A stretch of DNA of 32,442 nucleotides, from the NCBI GenBank assembly GCA_002070455.1, contig MWDG01000029.1, positions 1 to 32,442 on the forward strand, written 5' to 3'. Source of the DNA: Deltaproteobacteria bacterium ADurb.Bin151 (GTDB lineage Bacteria; Desulfobacterota; Syntrophia; Syntrophales; Smithellaceae). Both the position numbers and the translations under genes were made by a program. This document shows positions 8,916 through 17,047 of the stretch, one piece after another (the stretch's first letter is position 1; each line of letters begins with the position of its first letter). The notes beneath the pieces were generated by a model. It did not search any database. It was not told the DNA's origin and saw only the letters and a program-made list of their open reading frames with translations.

Positions 8916-9626
8916 ATGGATCATTCAGCCAAGAAAGATCAGACGCAGTTAGAAAAGTCATTGTCCATGCTGAAAGCGGATGCACTTAATTTTGCCATTC
9001 GATTTATTCATGATCCGAAGATCCGAACACAATACATGTTAAATATAAAAAAGCTTTATGATGAGTACAGTCAGCGAGTCAAGATGGGCGCACTTACCCC
9101 AAAAACAGCAGCAGACGAGGTTAATTTATTACGCAATCAAATATTGATTACTGAACGACTAAGATTAAGTGAAGTCGGACTGGCTTACTCAGAAAAGTTG
9201 AAACAGACGGGAAAAACAATGCCTGAACTTATGGAGCGATATTCTAATAAAATATTTAAACTACCCTTCAATGAGTTAAATGTAACCCAACAAAATCAAG
9301 TTTATCTGGAAATCATTCAAAGTGGAGGGAGAGCACAAGAAGTGACGAACATATTTGCTCATAGACTTTCAAGATTGGGTCGAGGTCTATTAATAATTAC
9401 AATGGGCATAGCTATTTACAACATCTCTACTGCTGATGACAAAATAAAGGCAACTGCTGAAGAAAGCATGACTCTGGGTGGTGGGATGCTGGGCGGAGCT
9501 TCCGGTGGAGCGATTGCCGGATTGGCCTGTGGACCTGGCGCACCAGTTTGCGTCACAATGGGTGTGTTTATCGGTGGCGCTTTAGGAGCAATGGATGCTG
9601 GTTATGCTTTTGACTGGTTTTATTAG
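8916..9626 (+). CDS. Glycine-zipper protein, putative T6SS effector
   Basis: No named family recognised with certainty. The 236-residue product has a charged helical N-terminal part (about 1-165) and then a hydrophobic segment LLIITMGIAIYNI followed by a glycine-rich tail with GGGMLGGASGGAIAGLACGP and VFIGGALGAMDAG. Such glycine-zipper tails insert into or span membranes. Position at the head of a VgrG island, followed 14 bases later by a small acidic-type partner gene, suggests a membrane-active antibacterial cargo with its immunity protein; that is inference. The start is uncertain: ATG 8916 has only AGGG about 15 bases upstream, and in-frame TTG 8853 and ATG 8868 are alternatives. The DNA is more AT-rich than neighbouring genes. 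Confidence 0.6.
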   Translation: MDHSAKKDQTQLEKSLSMLKADALNFAIRFIHDPKIRTQYMLNIKKLYDEYSQRVKMGALTPKTAADEVNLLRNQILITERLRLSEVGLAYSEKLKQTGKTMPELMERYSNKIFKLPFNELNVTQQNQVYLEIIQSGGRAQEVTNIFAHRLSRLGRGLLIITMGIAIYNISTADDKIKATAEESMTLGGGMLGGASGGAIAGLACGPGAPVCVTMGVFIGGALGAMDAGYAFDWFY

Positions 9627-9640
9627 GGGGAATAAAATTG

Positions 9641-10114
9641 ATGCAGGCTATTGATGAATTTACCATAAACAAAATTCACAGAAAAAATGAAGAAGTTGAG
9701 ATTGAATCCTGCCTGTATCACCAAGGTATAAACACGGGTGTGAAATTATTGGGTGTGTCTCTGGAAGCGCAATTTAAATTGAAAGATAAATATATATTGT
9801 TTTTAACGGAAGATTGTCCATTTGAAGAATGCTTGTTTATTTATCTTCTCGATCAAGACCTCAACGTATTGGATAGAGCGGAAATTTTTATCCAATTTAC
9901 GCCGGGAATACTTGGTGATTTGAAAATTGAAAATGATCATGAAATTAGTTTTACTTTTTTCTCCAATGACGAGAAGTGGACCCTGTCCATACTACCGGCA
10001 CCAAAAAGGGTTTTGACCCACGGGTTCAAGGTTCCCGTGAGGAGGCCCTTTTCTTTGTTTTGGAAAAGATATTTCGAGTTAAGATTTGAAGAACGAATCA
10101 AACAAGTGTCGTGA
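9641..10114 (+). CDS. Small soluble protein, putative immunity partner of the glycine-zipper protein
   Basis: A 157-residue protein without signal peptide or membrane segment. It contains LGVSLEAQFKLKDKYILFLT, EDCPFEECLFIYLLD, and a later FTPGILGDLKIEN stretch; a mostly beta fold is likely. I recognise no formal domain name. It follows the glycine-zipper gene by 14 bases and precedes vgrG by 60, the usual place for an immunity or chaperone gene. ATG 9641 was chosen (GGGGG ten bases upstream); a TTG one codon earlier is also in frame. AT-rich like its neighbour, hinting that the two were acquired together. An effector chaperone role is the main alternative. Confidence 0.6.
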   Translation: MQAIDEFTINKIHRKNEEVEIESCLYHQGINTGVKLLGVSLEAQFKLKDKYILFLTEDCPFEECLFIYLLDQDLNVLDRAEIFIQFTPGILGDLKIENDHEISFTFFSNDEKWTLSILPAPKRVLTHGFKVPVRRPFSLFWKRYFELRFEERIKQVS

Positions 10115-10174
10115 GACGGTACCCGTCAGGCAATCAGGCAAGCAATCACAACCGTCCATTCATGAGGGGGAAGC

Positions 10175-12268
10175 ATGAACATTTTTGACGCGGGATCGAA
10201 AGCAAGTTTTCTGTTTGAAGTTCAGGGAACATCCTTAAGGTTGTCTGTCCTTGCTTTTAAATCACAGGAACGAATATCCTCACCCTATTCAGCGGAGGTA
10301 TCGTTAGCCAGTTCTTCCGAAATCACATTTGAAAATATGATGCAAAAAGAAGCCTTGTTAACTGTGATCGGGTTGGAATCCGACCGTTACATTCACGGTA
10401 TCGTCAGAAAATTTGAACATACCGGGAAAAGCGGCACTGATAAAAATAAAGAAAAATATCTTTACCGGGCCGAGATTGTTCCCTTTACACAACTTCTTTC
10501 CCTGGAGCAGGACTGCCGGATCTTCCAGAAAAAAAATGTTCAGGACATTGTAACGGACATCTTCAAAGACAGTGGTGTTCCATCCGACCGCTATGAGTTC
10601 CGTTTGAAAAACAGAGAACGTAAGCGAAAATTCTGCGTTCAGTACAGGGAAACCGATCTGGATTTTATCAATCGCATCCTTCAGGAAGAAGGTATTTATT
10701 ACTTCTATGAGCACAGCAAAGATAAACACCTGATGGTCTTTGCCGACGATCCCACCCGCCACAAAACTATTTCGGGTAATTCAAAAATTACTTTTAAACC
10801 TTTGAGCGGTCGTGTTCCGGAAGTAGAAGTGATAAACAATATTGAATTTTCTCAAAGATTGTGCCCCGGAACCTATTCACAAACCAATTACAATTTTAAA
10901 CATGTCTCCACACCTTTGGATACGCAGGATAAAAACAAGGAAGAGAAATTTCAGAAGTATGAAATATATGATTATCCCGGCCAATATGGAGATCAGGATA
11001 AGGGAAAGAAACTTTCCCGGATCAACCGTGAAGCATACAACACCTTACAGGAACAGGCCATCGGTGAAAGCAACTGTCCAAGACTTCTTCCCGGCCACAC
11101 TTTTTCGCTGGATGATTATGATCTGAGCAGCTTTGATAAGGAGTATTTTCTGATCGAAGTAACCGCTGCGGGCGGACAAGCCCAGGCTCTGGAAGAAGTT
11201 TCCGGCAGTGGAGAGACGAGTTACAGTAATAACTTTATCGCGATTCCTTCCTCTGTCAGTTATCGACCTGAAAAAAATATCGAGAAACCTTACGTCAACG
11301 GGATACAAACAGCCACGGTCGTCGGTCCGGAAAACGAAGAGATCTATGTGGATGAATACGGGCGGGTCAAGGTGCAGTTCCACTGGGACCGGAAGGGAAA
11401 GAAAAATGAACAGAGCTCCTGCTGGTTGAGATGTGCACAGGCATGGGGAGGCGCGGGCTGGGGTTCCCTGTTTATTCCCCGGATCGGGGATGAAGTGATT
11501 GTGAGCTTTCTGGAAGGCGACCCGGACTGGCCTTTGATCACCGGCAGTGTTTACAATGGCGCCAACCCTCCCCTGTATGATTTGCCCGGCAACAAGACCA
11601 GGAGCACCATCAGGACAAAAAGCTATCCAAGATCCAATGGATATAACGAACTTCGATTCGAAGACAAGGCCGGAAGCGAAGAAGTCTATCTACAGGGAGA
11701 GAAGGATTGGAACATCCTTGTCAAAAACGACAAGGGCCAGGCTGTCGGACATGATGAAACCCTGACCGTGGCCAATAACCGCGTTAAAACGGTGGGATTC
11801 AATCAGACCATAAGTATCGGCCACAATCACACGGAAACCATTGGGACCAATAAGACAGAAACCGTCGGTATCAACAAGGCGGAAACCATTGGTGTGGCCA
11901 AGGAACTTACGATCGGTGGTTTATATCAGGTCTCGGTCGGGGCGGCAATGAACGAAACCGTCGTTGCAGCAAAAACCGAAGAGGTCGGTCTCACCAAGGC
12001 CGTGTATGTGGGCGTTCATATGAATGAAAAAGTCCTGGGCAATCGGGTCATTGCTGTTGATAAAAACATGTCCACGACCGTCAAGCAGGACAGCACGCTG
12101 AAAGCAAAAACCATTACCCTTGAGGCCGCTGATGAAATCATCTTCAAGACAGGCGGTTCAACTATCAGCATGAAATCAACCGGCGAAATTGTGATCAAGG
12201 GCGCAACGTTAACCGAAAACGCATCCGGCGAAATCGTGATCAAGGGCGCCAGGACAGCGATAAACTAA
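10175..12268 (+). CDS. vgrG: Type VI secretion system spike protein VgrG
   Basis: The 697-residue product has the full VgrG layout: gp27-like region (about 1-370) with LQEEGIYYFYEH, gp5 OB-fold with EYGRVKVQFHWDRKGK and SSCWLRCAQAWGGAGWG (about 388-435), IPRIGDEVIVSFLEGDPDWP, and a beta-helix needle of 8-residue repeats (TIGTNKTE, TVGINKAE and so on, about 523-628). The tip ends with two near copies of GEIVIKGA. VgrG caps the Hcp tube and is fired into target cells. GAGGGGGAAGC precedes the ATG. No long C-terminal effector domain is fused, so cargo should be non-covalent, via the PAAR-like and adaptor genes downstream. Confidence 0.96.
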   Translation: MNIFDAGSKASFLFEVQGTSLRLSVLAFKSQERISSPYSAEVSLASSSEITFENMMQKEALLTVIGLESDRYIHGIVRKFEHTGKSGTDKNKEKYLYRAEIVPFTQLLSLEQDCRIFQKKNVQDIVTDIFKDSGVPSDRYEFRLKNRERKRKFCVQYRETDLDFINRILQEEGIYYFYEHSKDKHLMVFADDPTRHKTISGNSKITFKPLSGRVPEVEVINNIEFSQRLCPGTYSQTNYNFKHVSTPLDTQDKNKEEKFQKYEIYDYPGQYGDQDKGKKLSRINREAYNTLQEQAIGESNCPRLLPGHTFSLDDYDLSSFDKEYFLIEVTAAGGQAQALEEVSGSGETSYSNNFIAIPSSVSYRPEKNIEKPYVNGIQTATVVGPENEEIYVDEYGRVKVQFHWDRKGKKNEQSSCWLRCAQAWGGAGWGSLFIPRIGDEVIVSFLEGDPDWPLITGSVYNGANPPLYDLPGNKTRSTIRTKSYPRSNGYNELRFEDKAGSEEVYLQGEKDWNILVKNDKGQAVGHDETLTVANNRVKTVGFNQTISIGHNHTETIGTNKTETVGINKAETIGVAKELTIGGLYQVSVGAAMNETVVAAKTEEVGLTKAVYVGVHMNEKVLGNRVIAVDKNMSTTVKQDSTLKAKTITLEAADEIIFKTGGSTISMKSTGEIVIKGATLTENASGEIVIKGARTAIN

Positions 12269-12269
12269 A

Positions 12270-13430
12270 ATGCAGAAAACGGAAAAGAAGAAATCATCTC
12301 CAGCAGAGCGGATTGTTGTAACCGGTTTGGGTCTGCTGACCCCTGTCGGCTCTTCCTGGCAGGACACAACAGCCGCCATTCTGGAAGGACGATCCGCCTA
12401 TCAGGCGCACGAAACCGTCCAGGTTGTAAGCAGTCCGTCGGGTGACGTCCTGCGAGGGGCAACCATCAGCCGGGTTGCCGATGATCTGATCACAACAGAG
12501 ATTAAGGGGATTGACCGAATAGAGGCTCTGTTAATTCCGCCGATTTCTGAATGTCTTCGTGCATTGCCTGAGGCTCTGCACGGGTTTGTGGACTGGGAAA
12601 TTATCCTGCCGGATACATGCGAATGGGACCACGACATTTTGTCTTCTCTGACAAAAAAGATTCCCCGAATACAACGCACTTCCGGCAAGGCATGTGCCTC
12701 GCCGAATCCTCGCTGTACATTTTTCAGCCAAATTGCCTGTGCCGGTAGAGCGCTTCTGAAACGGCGGATTGAAGGAGTGGTCATGGCCTGCGCCGATACG
12801 CTCTGTGAGACTGAAAGACTCAGCAAACTGATGCTGGACGGCCGTTTGAAAGACCCGGACAACCCTTACGGAATCCTGGCAGGAGAAGCAGGAGGATCGG
12901 TTTTGCTGGAGCGCGAATCATCAGCCCGTCTTCGTAAAACGCCGATTCTGGCTGCCATATCCTCGCAAGGAAGCGCTACCGAGCCCCACCCGTGGCCGGA
13001 CGGAAAACCCTCCAAAGCTTTAGGACTTACCACAGCCTTTCATCAGGCATTTTCTAAGCTCGATGATCTGGGGGCAAGCGTGGTTCATGTGATCACTGAT
13101 GAAAACGGCGAACGAGCGCGCGCCCTGGAATGGTCACTGACGGCCGGGCGTATCTTCCCCAATCCAAACCAGGAAAGGTATCTATGGCATCCGGCTGTCG
13201 TCACCGGGGACACGGGCGGTTCCCTTGGTGCCGTTGTGCTGGCAGACGCCATCATGCGACTGATCTTGAGCACACCGCCTTCAGGCCGAATTACACTGGC
13301 TGTTTCAGACGATCAGGGTGACCGTCAGGTACTATGCCTTGAGCATGTTGATCAGCCTGAACGAGAAGAATATTTTGCAAAGCTGCGCAGCACCCTTGGC
13401 TATAGAAAAATAACGAGGGAGAAACCGTAA
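12270..13430 (+). CDS. Beta-ketoacyl-synthase-like protein of T6SS effector islands
   Basis: A 386-residue protein that starts with RIVVTGLGLLTPVG, like FabF-type ketosynthases, and has GVVMACADTLC, GILAGEAGGSVLLE and near the end HPAVVTGDTGGSLGAVVLADA (from about 307), all matching the thiolase-like fold. The usual active site is poorly kept: the region aligning to the nucleophile reads CTFFSQIACAG (Cys149 or Cys157), and I find no His motif like HGTxT. It begins one base after the vgrG stop, with DUF4150 one base after its own stop, so it is made with the spike. Ketosynthase-like genes recur in such islands; an adaptor role or modification of cargo is inference. Confidence 0.75.
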   Translation: MQKTEKKKSSPAERIVVTGLGLLTPVGSSWQDTTAAILEGRSAYQAHETVQVVSSPSGDVLRGATISRVADDLITTEIKGIDRIEALLIPPISECLRALPEALHGFVDWEIILPDTCEWDHDILSSLTKKIPRIQRTSGKACASPNPRCTFFSQIACAGRALLKRRIEGVVMACADTLCETERLSKLMLDGRLKDPDNPYGILAGEAGGSVLLERESSARLRKTPILAAISSQGSATEPHPWPDGKPSKALGLTTAFHQAFSKLDDLGASVVHVITDENGERARALEWSLTAGRIFPNPNQERYLWHPAVVTGDTGGSLGAVVLADAIMRLILSTPPSGRITLAVSDDQGDRQVLCLEHVDQPEREEYFAKLRSTLGYRKITREKP

Positions 13431-13431
13431 A

Positions 13432-14121
13432 ATGGGGGCAACTGTCACCGCCAACCATCAAACCGTTGTGCACAAGGACAGCAACGGCACCGTTGTGACC
13501 TCGCCGGATGTCTGCAACACCCCAATGGGCATTGCTGTTGTGCCAATCCCCTACGTCAATATTGCAAGATCAACCGACACAACACAGGGAAGTACTACCG
13601 TAACGATGGACGCCAATCCGGTCATGCTCTCCGAGAGCCTTTTTTCCACAAGCAGCGGCGATGAACCGGGAACGATCGGCGGGGTTTCCTCCGGCGTGAA
13701 TAAAGGCAAGGCCAGGTTCGTCACAACTTCCAGCGATGTCATCGTTGAAGGAAAACCGGTCGGACGACGGACAGATCTGATGGTCAGCAACCTTTCCTCT
13801 GCCGGCAATACACCGCCCGCTGCACTTCAGCAGCCCAATACAGACGCTTCTCCCATAGATAATGCGGGCTATTTACTTACGGTTGACCTGGAATTTAAGC
13901 ATCCGAAATCCTTTGTTAAAAAGAAGGATCAATATCCGCCTCGTCTATCGCTTCCCTATACCTTATCCGGAAATGAAACCGTGCAGTATGAAGAAAAACA
14001 AATTTATCCGGGTGTCTACAGAAGAATGACTCAAGCGGGAAGCTATTCATTCAAAATTGACGATTTTGAAACTGATAACAGGCAGGTAACTCAAGAGAAC
14101 AAAAACAAACAGCCGGTATAG
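13432..14121 (+). CDS. PAAR-like (DUF4150) spike-tip protein
   Basis: A 229-residue protein whose N-terminal 130 residues match the DUF4150/PAAR-like family: SPDVCNTPMGIAVVPIPYVN, the following MDANPVML, then GTIGGVSSGVNKGKARFVT and VEGKPVGRRTDLM. In the family this domain is a sharp conical tip on VgrG. The C-terminal 95 residues (about 135-229) are polar, with KHPKSFVKKKDQYPPRLSLP, and may contact cargo or the DUF2169 protein; no toxin domain is recognised. GAGGGAGA sits 10 bases before the ATG. Confidence 0.85.
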   Translation: MGATVTANHQTVVHKDSNGTVVTSPDVCNTPMGIAVVPIPYVNIARSTDTTQGSTTVTMDANPVMLSESLFSTSSGDEPGTIGGVSSGVNKGKARFVTTSSDVIVEGKPVGRRTDLMVSNLSSAGNTPPAALQQPNTDASPIDNAGYLLTVDLEFKHPKSFVKKKDQYPPRLSLPYTLSGNETVQYEEKQIYPGVYRRMTQAGSYSFKIDDFETDNRQVTQENKNKQPV

Positions 14122-14197
14122 AAGCGCGATAAAAAACGGTTTGTGAAAAGTTACCTCGCAAGATGCAAGACTCAATGGAAGAAGTAAGGAGGATAAG

Positions 14198-15187
14198 ATG
14201 CGTAAAGTGCCACCACTGCTGATTGTGGTGATGATCAGTTTAATCGTTTGCGGATATCCAGACGCCGCTGAAAGAAAGACACCCGTTAAGCCAACGTCAA
14301 CAGCGAAAGGAGAACAACCGGGGATGAAGACCTATTATCTGGGCCGCTTTGCCATCGACCTGCCAGAGGAGTTCAAGCTGGAGATTCAGAGTCAAAAGAT
14401 TCAATATGCAGAAGTATCCGATTTCAAGTGGAAAGAAAGAGACCGCGCCAAAGAAGGAGAAGCTCTGTGGGCAAAAAAGATATCGGAGATCAAGAAATTG
14501 AAACTGCCTAAAGGTAAAGATCGGATAATCATAGAAGAAGTAAATTTCCCCAATTTGGGTAAATGGGCAAAAGGAGTTTTATATTACGGGAATTATGTTT
14601 CACCTAGAACTCTGTATTGGACGGTTCTTTTGGATCATGGTGATACGGGTATTTGGCTGCAGATTGACGGCATTAAAAAAGATCAGATGTCTGCTCATTT
14701 TATTAAGCTTCTTTCCCGCTATCAATACGGGTTCGACAACTTAACAAGGGATTCCTTTTGCCTGAATCACGGCAGAATTGAACTTCCCTATCTGGAGCAG
14801 GAAAGAACCTACGCCCGTTTTGCCGGACCGATGGGGATGAAGCTGAGAATTGAGATGAATGAAACCCGACAAGTTGAAGATGTTGGCGTATTAGACCGCC
14901 TGGTTGCTTCCCTGGCTACCAACTTTGCTCCGGGAGTCGATGTGGACAAGATAAGAACGGGAAGTCGGACGGTGGCCGGTCTTCCCGGCCAGGAAATTAT
15001 TATACGCGGGACCGTAAATGATGTTTCAGAGCTCTTTTTTGCCTGGGACTCTCGGGGCAGGGAAGACTCAGGTGAATACCCTGAAATAAGAATAGGCATT
15101 GAATGTCCTGACGGCAATCTGGATGAAAAAACGAAAATTTGGGATGCAGCCTTGGATTCATTTCGCCCAGCCAGCAAGTATCAATGA
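14198..15187 (+). CDS. Exported Tli4-family immunity protein
   Basis: Predicted immunity protein for the lipase encoded 24 bases downstream. The 329 residues start with a signal peptide (LLIVVMISLIVCGYPDAA); Cys19 could be lipidated but the lipobox is not canonical. GRFAIDLPEEFKL opens the N-terminal domain (about 49-185). The C-terminal domain has SFCLNHGRIELPY, GSRTVAGLPGQEIIIRG and LFFAWDSRG, the pattern I associate with Tli4_C. In the family, Tli4 proteins sit in the periplasm and neutralise Tle4 phospholipases arriving from siblings. An excellent AAGGAGG lies 7-8 bases before ATG 14198. Placing the immunity gene before its effector is a little unusual. Confidence 0.75.
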   Translation: MRKVPPLLIVVMISLIVCGYPDAAERKTPVKPTSTAKGEQPGMKTYYLGRFAIDLPEEFKLEIQSQKIQYAEVSDFKWKERDRAKEGEALWAKKISEIKKLKLPKGKDRIIIEEVNFPNLGKWAKGVLYYGNYVSPRTLYWTVLLDHGDTGIWLQIDGIKKDQMSAHFIKLLSRYQYGFDNLTRDSFCLNHGRIELPYLEQERTYARFAGPMGMKLRIEMNETRQVEDVGVLDRLVASLATNFAPGVDVDKIRTGSRTVAGLPGQEIIIRGTVNDVSELFFAWDSRGREDSGEYPEIRIGIECPDGNLDEKTKIWDAALDSFRPASKYQ

Positions 15188-15211
15188 AAGCAAGACAAAA
15201 GAGGAACCGTC

Positions 15212-17026
15212 ATGACCGGTTTAACGAAAATTTTCAATGTAAGAGCCAGGGACCTGAAAAACCCTGTTGAAGGCCTGGAAACAGAGAAGCGAAACCGGAT
15301 TGTCATCGAGCGCGACGTGCTGCCCATCATCTTTGTCCCCGGTATCATGGGAAGCCGGTTGAAAAACCAAAAAGGGGATACGATTTGGGACCCGGATGAT
15401 AAGTGGTTGATGTTGAAAAATTATGGTCTCTTTTGGGGTGCATCAGCAAAAAACCGCAAGCAACTCATGATCGGTGAAAAATTTGACCCCTCCTATCTGG
15501 ATGTCTTTAACGATGATCTGGAACACAACAAGGTCTTTGCCGATCATGAGGATACAACCCGTGACAAGCGCGGCTGGGGCGGTGTCTACTGGAACAGCTG
15601 CGGCGAATTCCTCCAGAAATTGCAGACCAGGGAATGGGACCAGACCGTGAATCTCTTCTTCGAGTTTCCCGTCCATGTCTTCGGCTATAACTGGACCGCC
15701 TCCAACGACCTGGCCGGACAGAAGCTTGCGACAGAAATTGACCTGGTGATTCAGCTCTATCGGGATATGGGCCGATTTTGTGACTATGTGATCCTGGTGA
15801 CCCATTCCATGGGAGGACTCGTGGCGCGCAATGCCTGTCTGCGTGAAGGAATCAAAGACAAGGTGCTGGGCATTGTGCACGGTGTCCAGCCAACGGACGG
15901 CTCCCCTGCTGCCTACTGGCGGATGAAAGCGGGTTTTGAAAGACTCCACAGCGTTCCGGACATGGACATGATGCAATGGTTGAAGAATCCGGTCAAGATC
16001 CTCAAGCATAAAACCAACACGCTGACAAATGCCCTGAAGGACACCGTGAGCGCCTGGGTATTGGGGACGGACGGGGAGGAAGTGACTGCGCTTCTGGGCA
16101 ACATGCCGGGAGGATTAGAGCTTTTACCCAACAAACGGTACAAAAACAACGATGGAGACCCCTGCTGGCTGGAGCTCATCGACAGCAACGGCAACAAGAC
16201 GACCCTGCCCAAATCTGATCCTTACGAAGAAATCTACCGGGAACAGGAGCTGTACTACCGACTGGTCAACCCGGATTGGCTCAGTCCGGGAGGGATAAAA
16301 AAAGCTTCGATTGATAAAGTTGGACCATGGGATAGCTATTTAGAAAACTTGGATATAGCCGAAACCTTCCACGAAAAACTTGCCGCTGAAACGGTTCATC
16401 CCGAAACCTACCAGTATTATTCATCGGGTATTGCCAGCGCGGATCGGGTGGTTTTTGTCAGCATGGAGGATACACTTTTGGCGGCTGTCAAGCGGAAACT
16501 GGGCATGAACGGACACCCAACACCGGATTCCAGGAAAAGCACGGATAAGTCTCTTGTGTTCAAAGCCGTCAAGGGAAGTGTTGCCGGGTTGCCCATCCTG
16601 ATCGACAAGGCCTTCCAACTGGTGACCTCTCCGCTCACGGACAGCGAATGGTATTCAAACCGGGGCGGTTACCGGGAACGGGTCAATGATCAGGGCCTAC
16701 CCTCAAAAGAGGGGAACCTGCAGATGGTGACACTGCAGCTTCCCGATGGCGCGGGAGACGGGACGGTTCCGGAATCCTCCGCCAGGGCGCTGCCATTACC
16801 GACGGATACGCAACGGACGTTTTGCATTGCCGACCGGCATGAATTTGAAGGCACTTTTATCGGGCAGAATGAACGCCTGAAGCCGAAACAGCAGCCGGAC
16901 TTTGACGAGGGGTATTTCGATCGCGGTCATGAGCCGGTTTTATCTACCTCCAGTGTCCGGTTTATCACCTTTACCCTCATCGAAAACATCTGCCGCGGTG
17001 AAATCAGACGACTGCTGCAGAAATAA
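15212..17026 (+). CDS. Alpha/beta-hydrolase lipase, putative T6SS phospholipase effector (Tle-like)
   Basis: A 604-residue esterase without signal peptide. PIIFVPGIMGSRL gives the oxyanion-hole strand and THSMGGL (197-203) the nucleophile elbow with Ser199; GAGDGTVPESS provides the likely Asp and the His is probably in GHEPVLSTSS near the C terminus. The motif is THSMG, closer to LCAT/PGAP-type lipases than to the GHSRG of Tle1-4. Context (PAAR-like protein, Tli4-type immunity, DUF2169) argues for a phospholipid-degrading effector delivered into the periplasm of competitors. The substrate (PLA1, PLA2, PLC-like) is unknown. AGAGGAAC precedes the ATG. Confidence 0.8.
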   Translation: MTGLTKIFNVRARDLKNPVEGLETEKRNRIVIERDVLPIIFVPGIMGSRLKNQKGDTIWDPDDKWLMLKNYGLFWGASAKNRKQLMIGEKFDPSYLDVFNDDLEHNKVFADHEDTTRDKRGWGGVYWNSCGEFLQKLQTREWDQTVNLFFEFPVHVFGYNWTASNDLAGQKLATEIDLVIQLYRDMGRFCDYVILVTHSMGGLVARNACLREGIKDKVLGIVHGVQPTDGSPAAYWRMKAGFERLHSVPDMDMMQWLKNPVKILKHKTNTLTNALKDTVSAWVLGTDGEEVTALLGNMPGGLELLPNKRYKNNDGDPCWLELIDSNGNKTTLPKSDPYEEIYREQELYYRLVNPDWLSPGGIKKASIDKVGPWDSYLENLDIAETFHEKLAAETVHPETYQYYSSGIASADRVVFVSMEDTLLAAVKRKLGMNGHPTPDSRKSTDKSLVFKAVKGSVAGLPILIDKAFQLVTSPLTDSEWYSNRGGYRERVNDQGLPSKEGNLQMVTLQLPDGAGDGTVPESSARALPLPTDTQRTFCIADRHEFEGTFIGQNERLKPKQQPDFDEGYFDRGHEPVLSTSSVRFITFTLIENICRGEIRRLLQK

Positions 17027-17047
17027 CGCAATCAGGATCAACACTCC

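Noticed and set aside
8721..8924. Minus-strand frame of 67 codons between the two divergent units
   Set aside because: No ribosome binding site, no recognised family, and it overlaps the start of the glycine-zipper gene.
10358..10762. Antisense frame inside vgrG, and similar long antisense frames in tilS, ftsH, panB and the PpiC gene
   Set aside because: Shadow frames of well supported genes; no independent start signals or family motifs.
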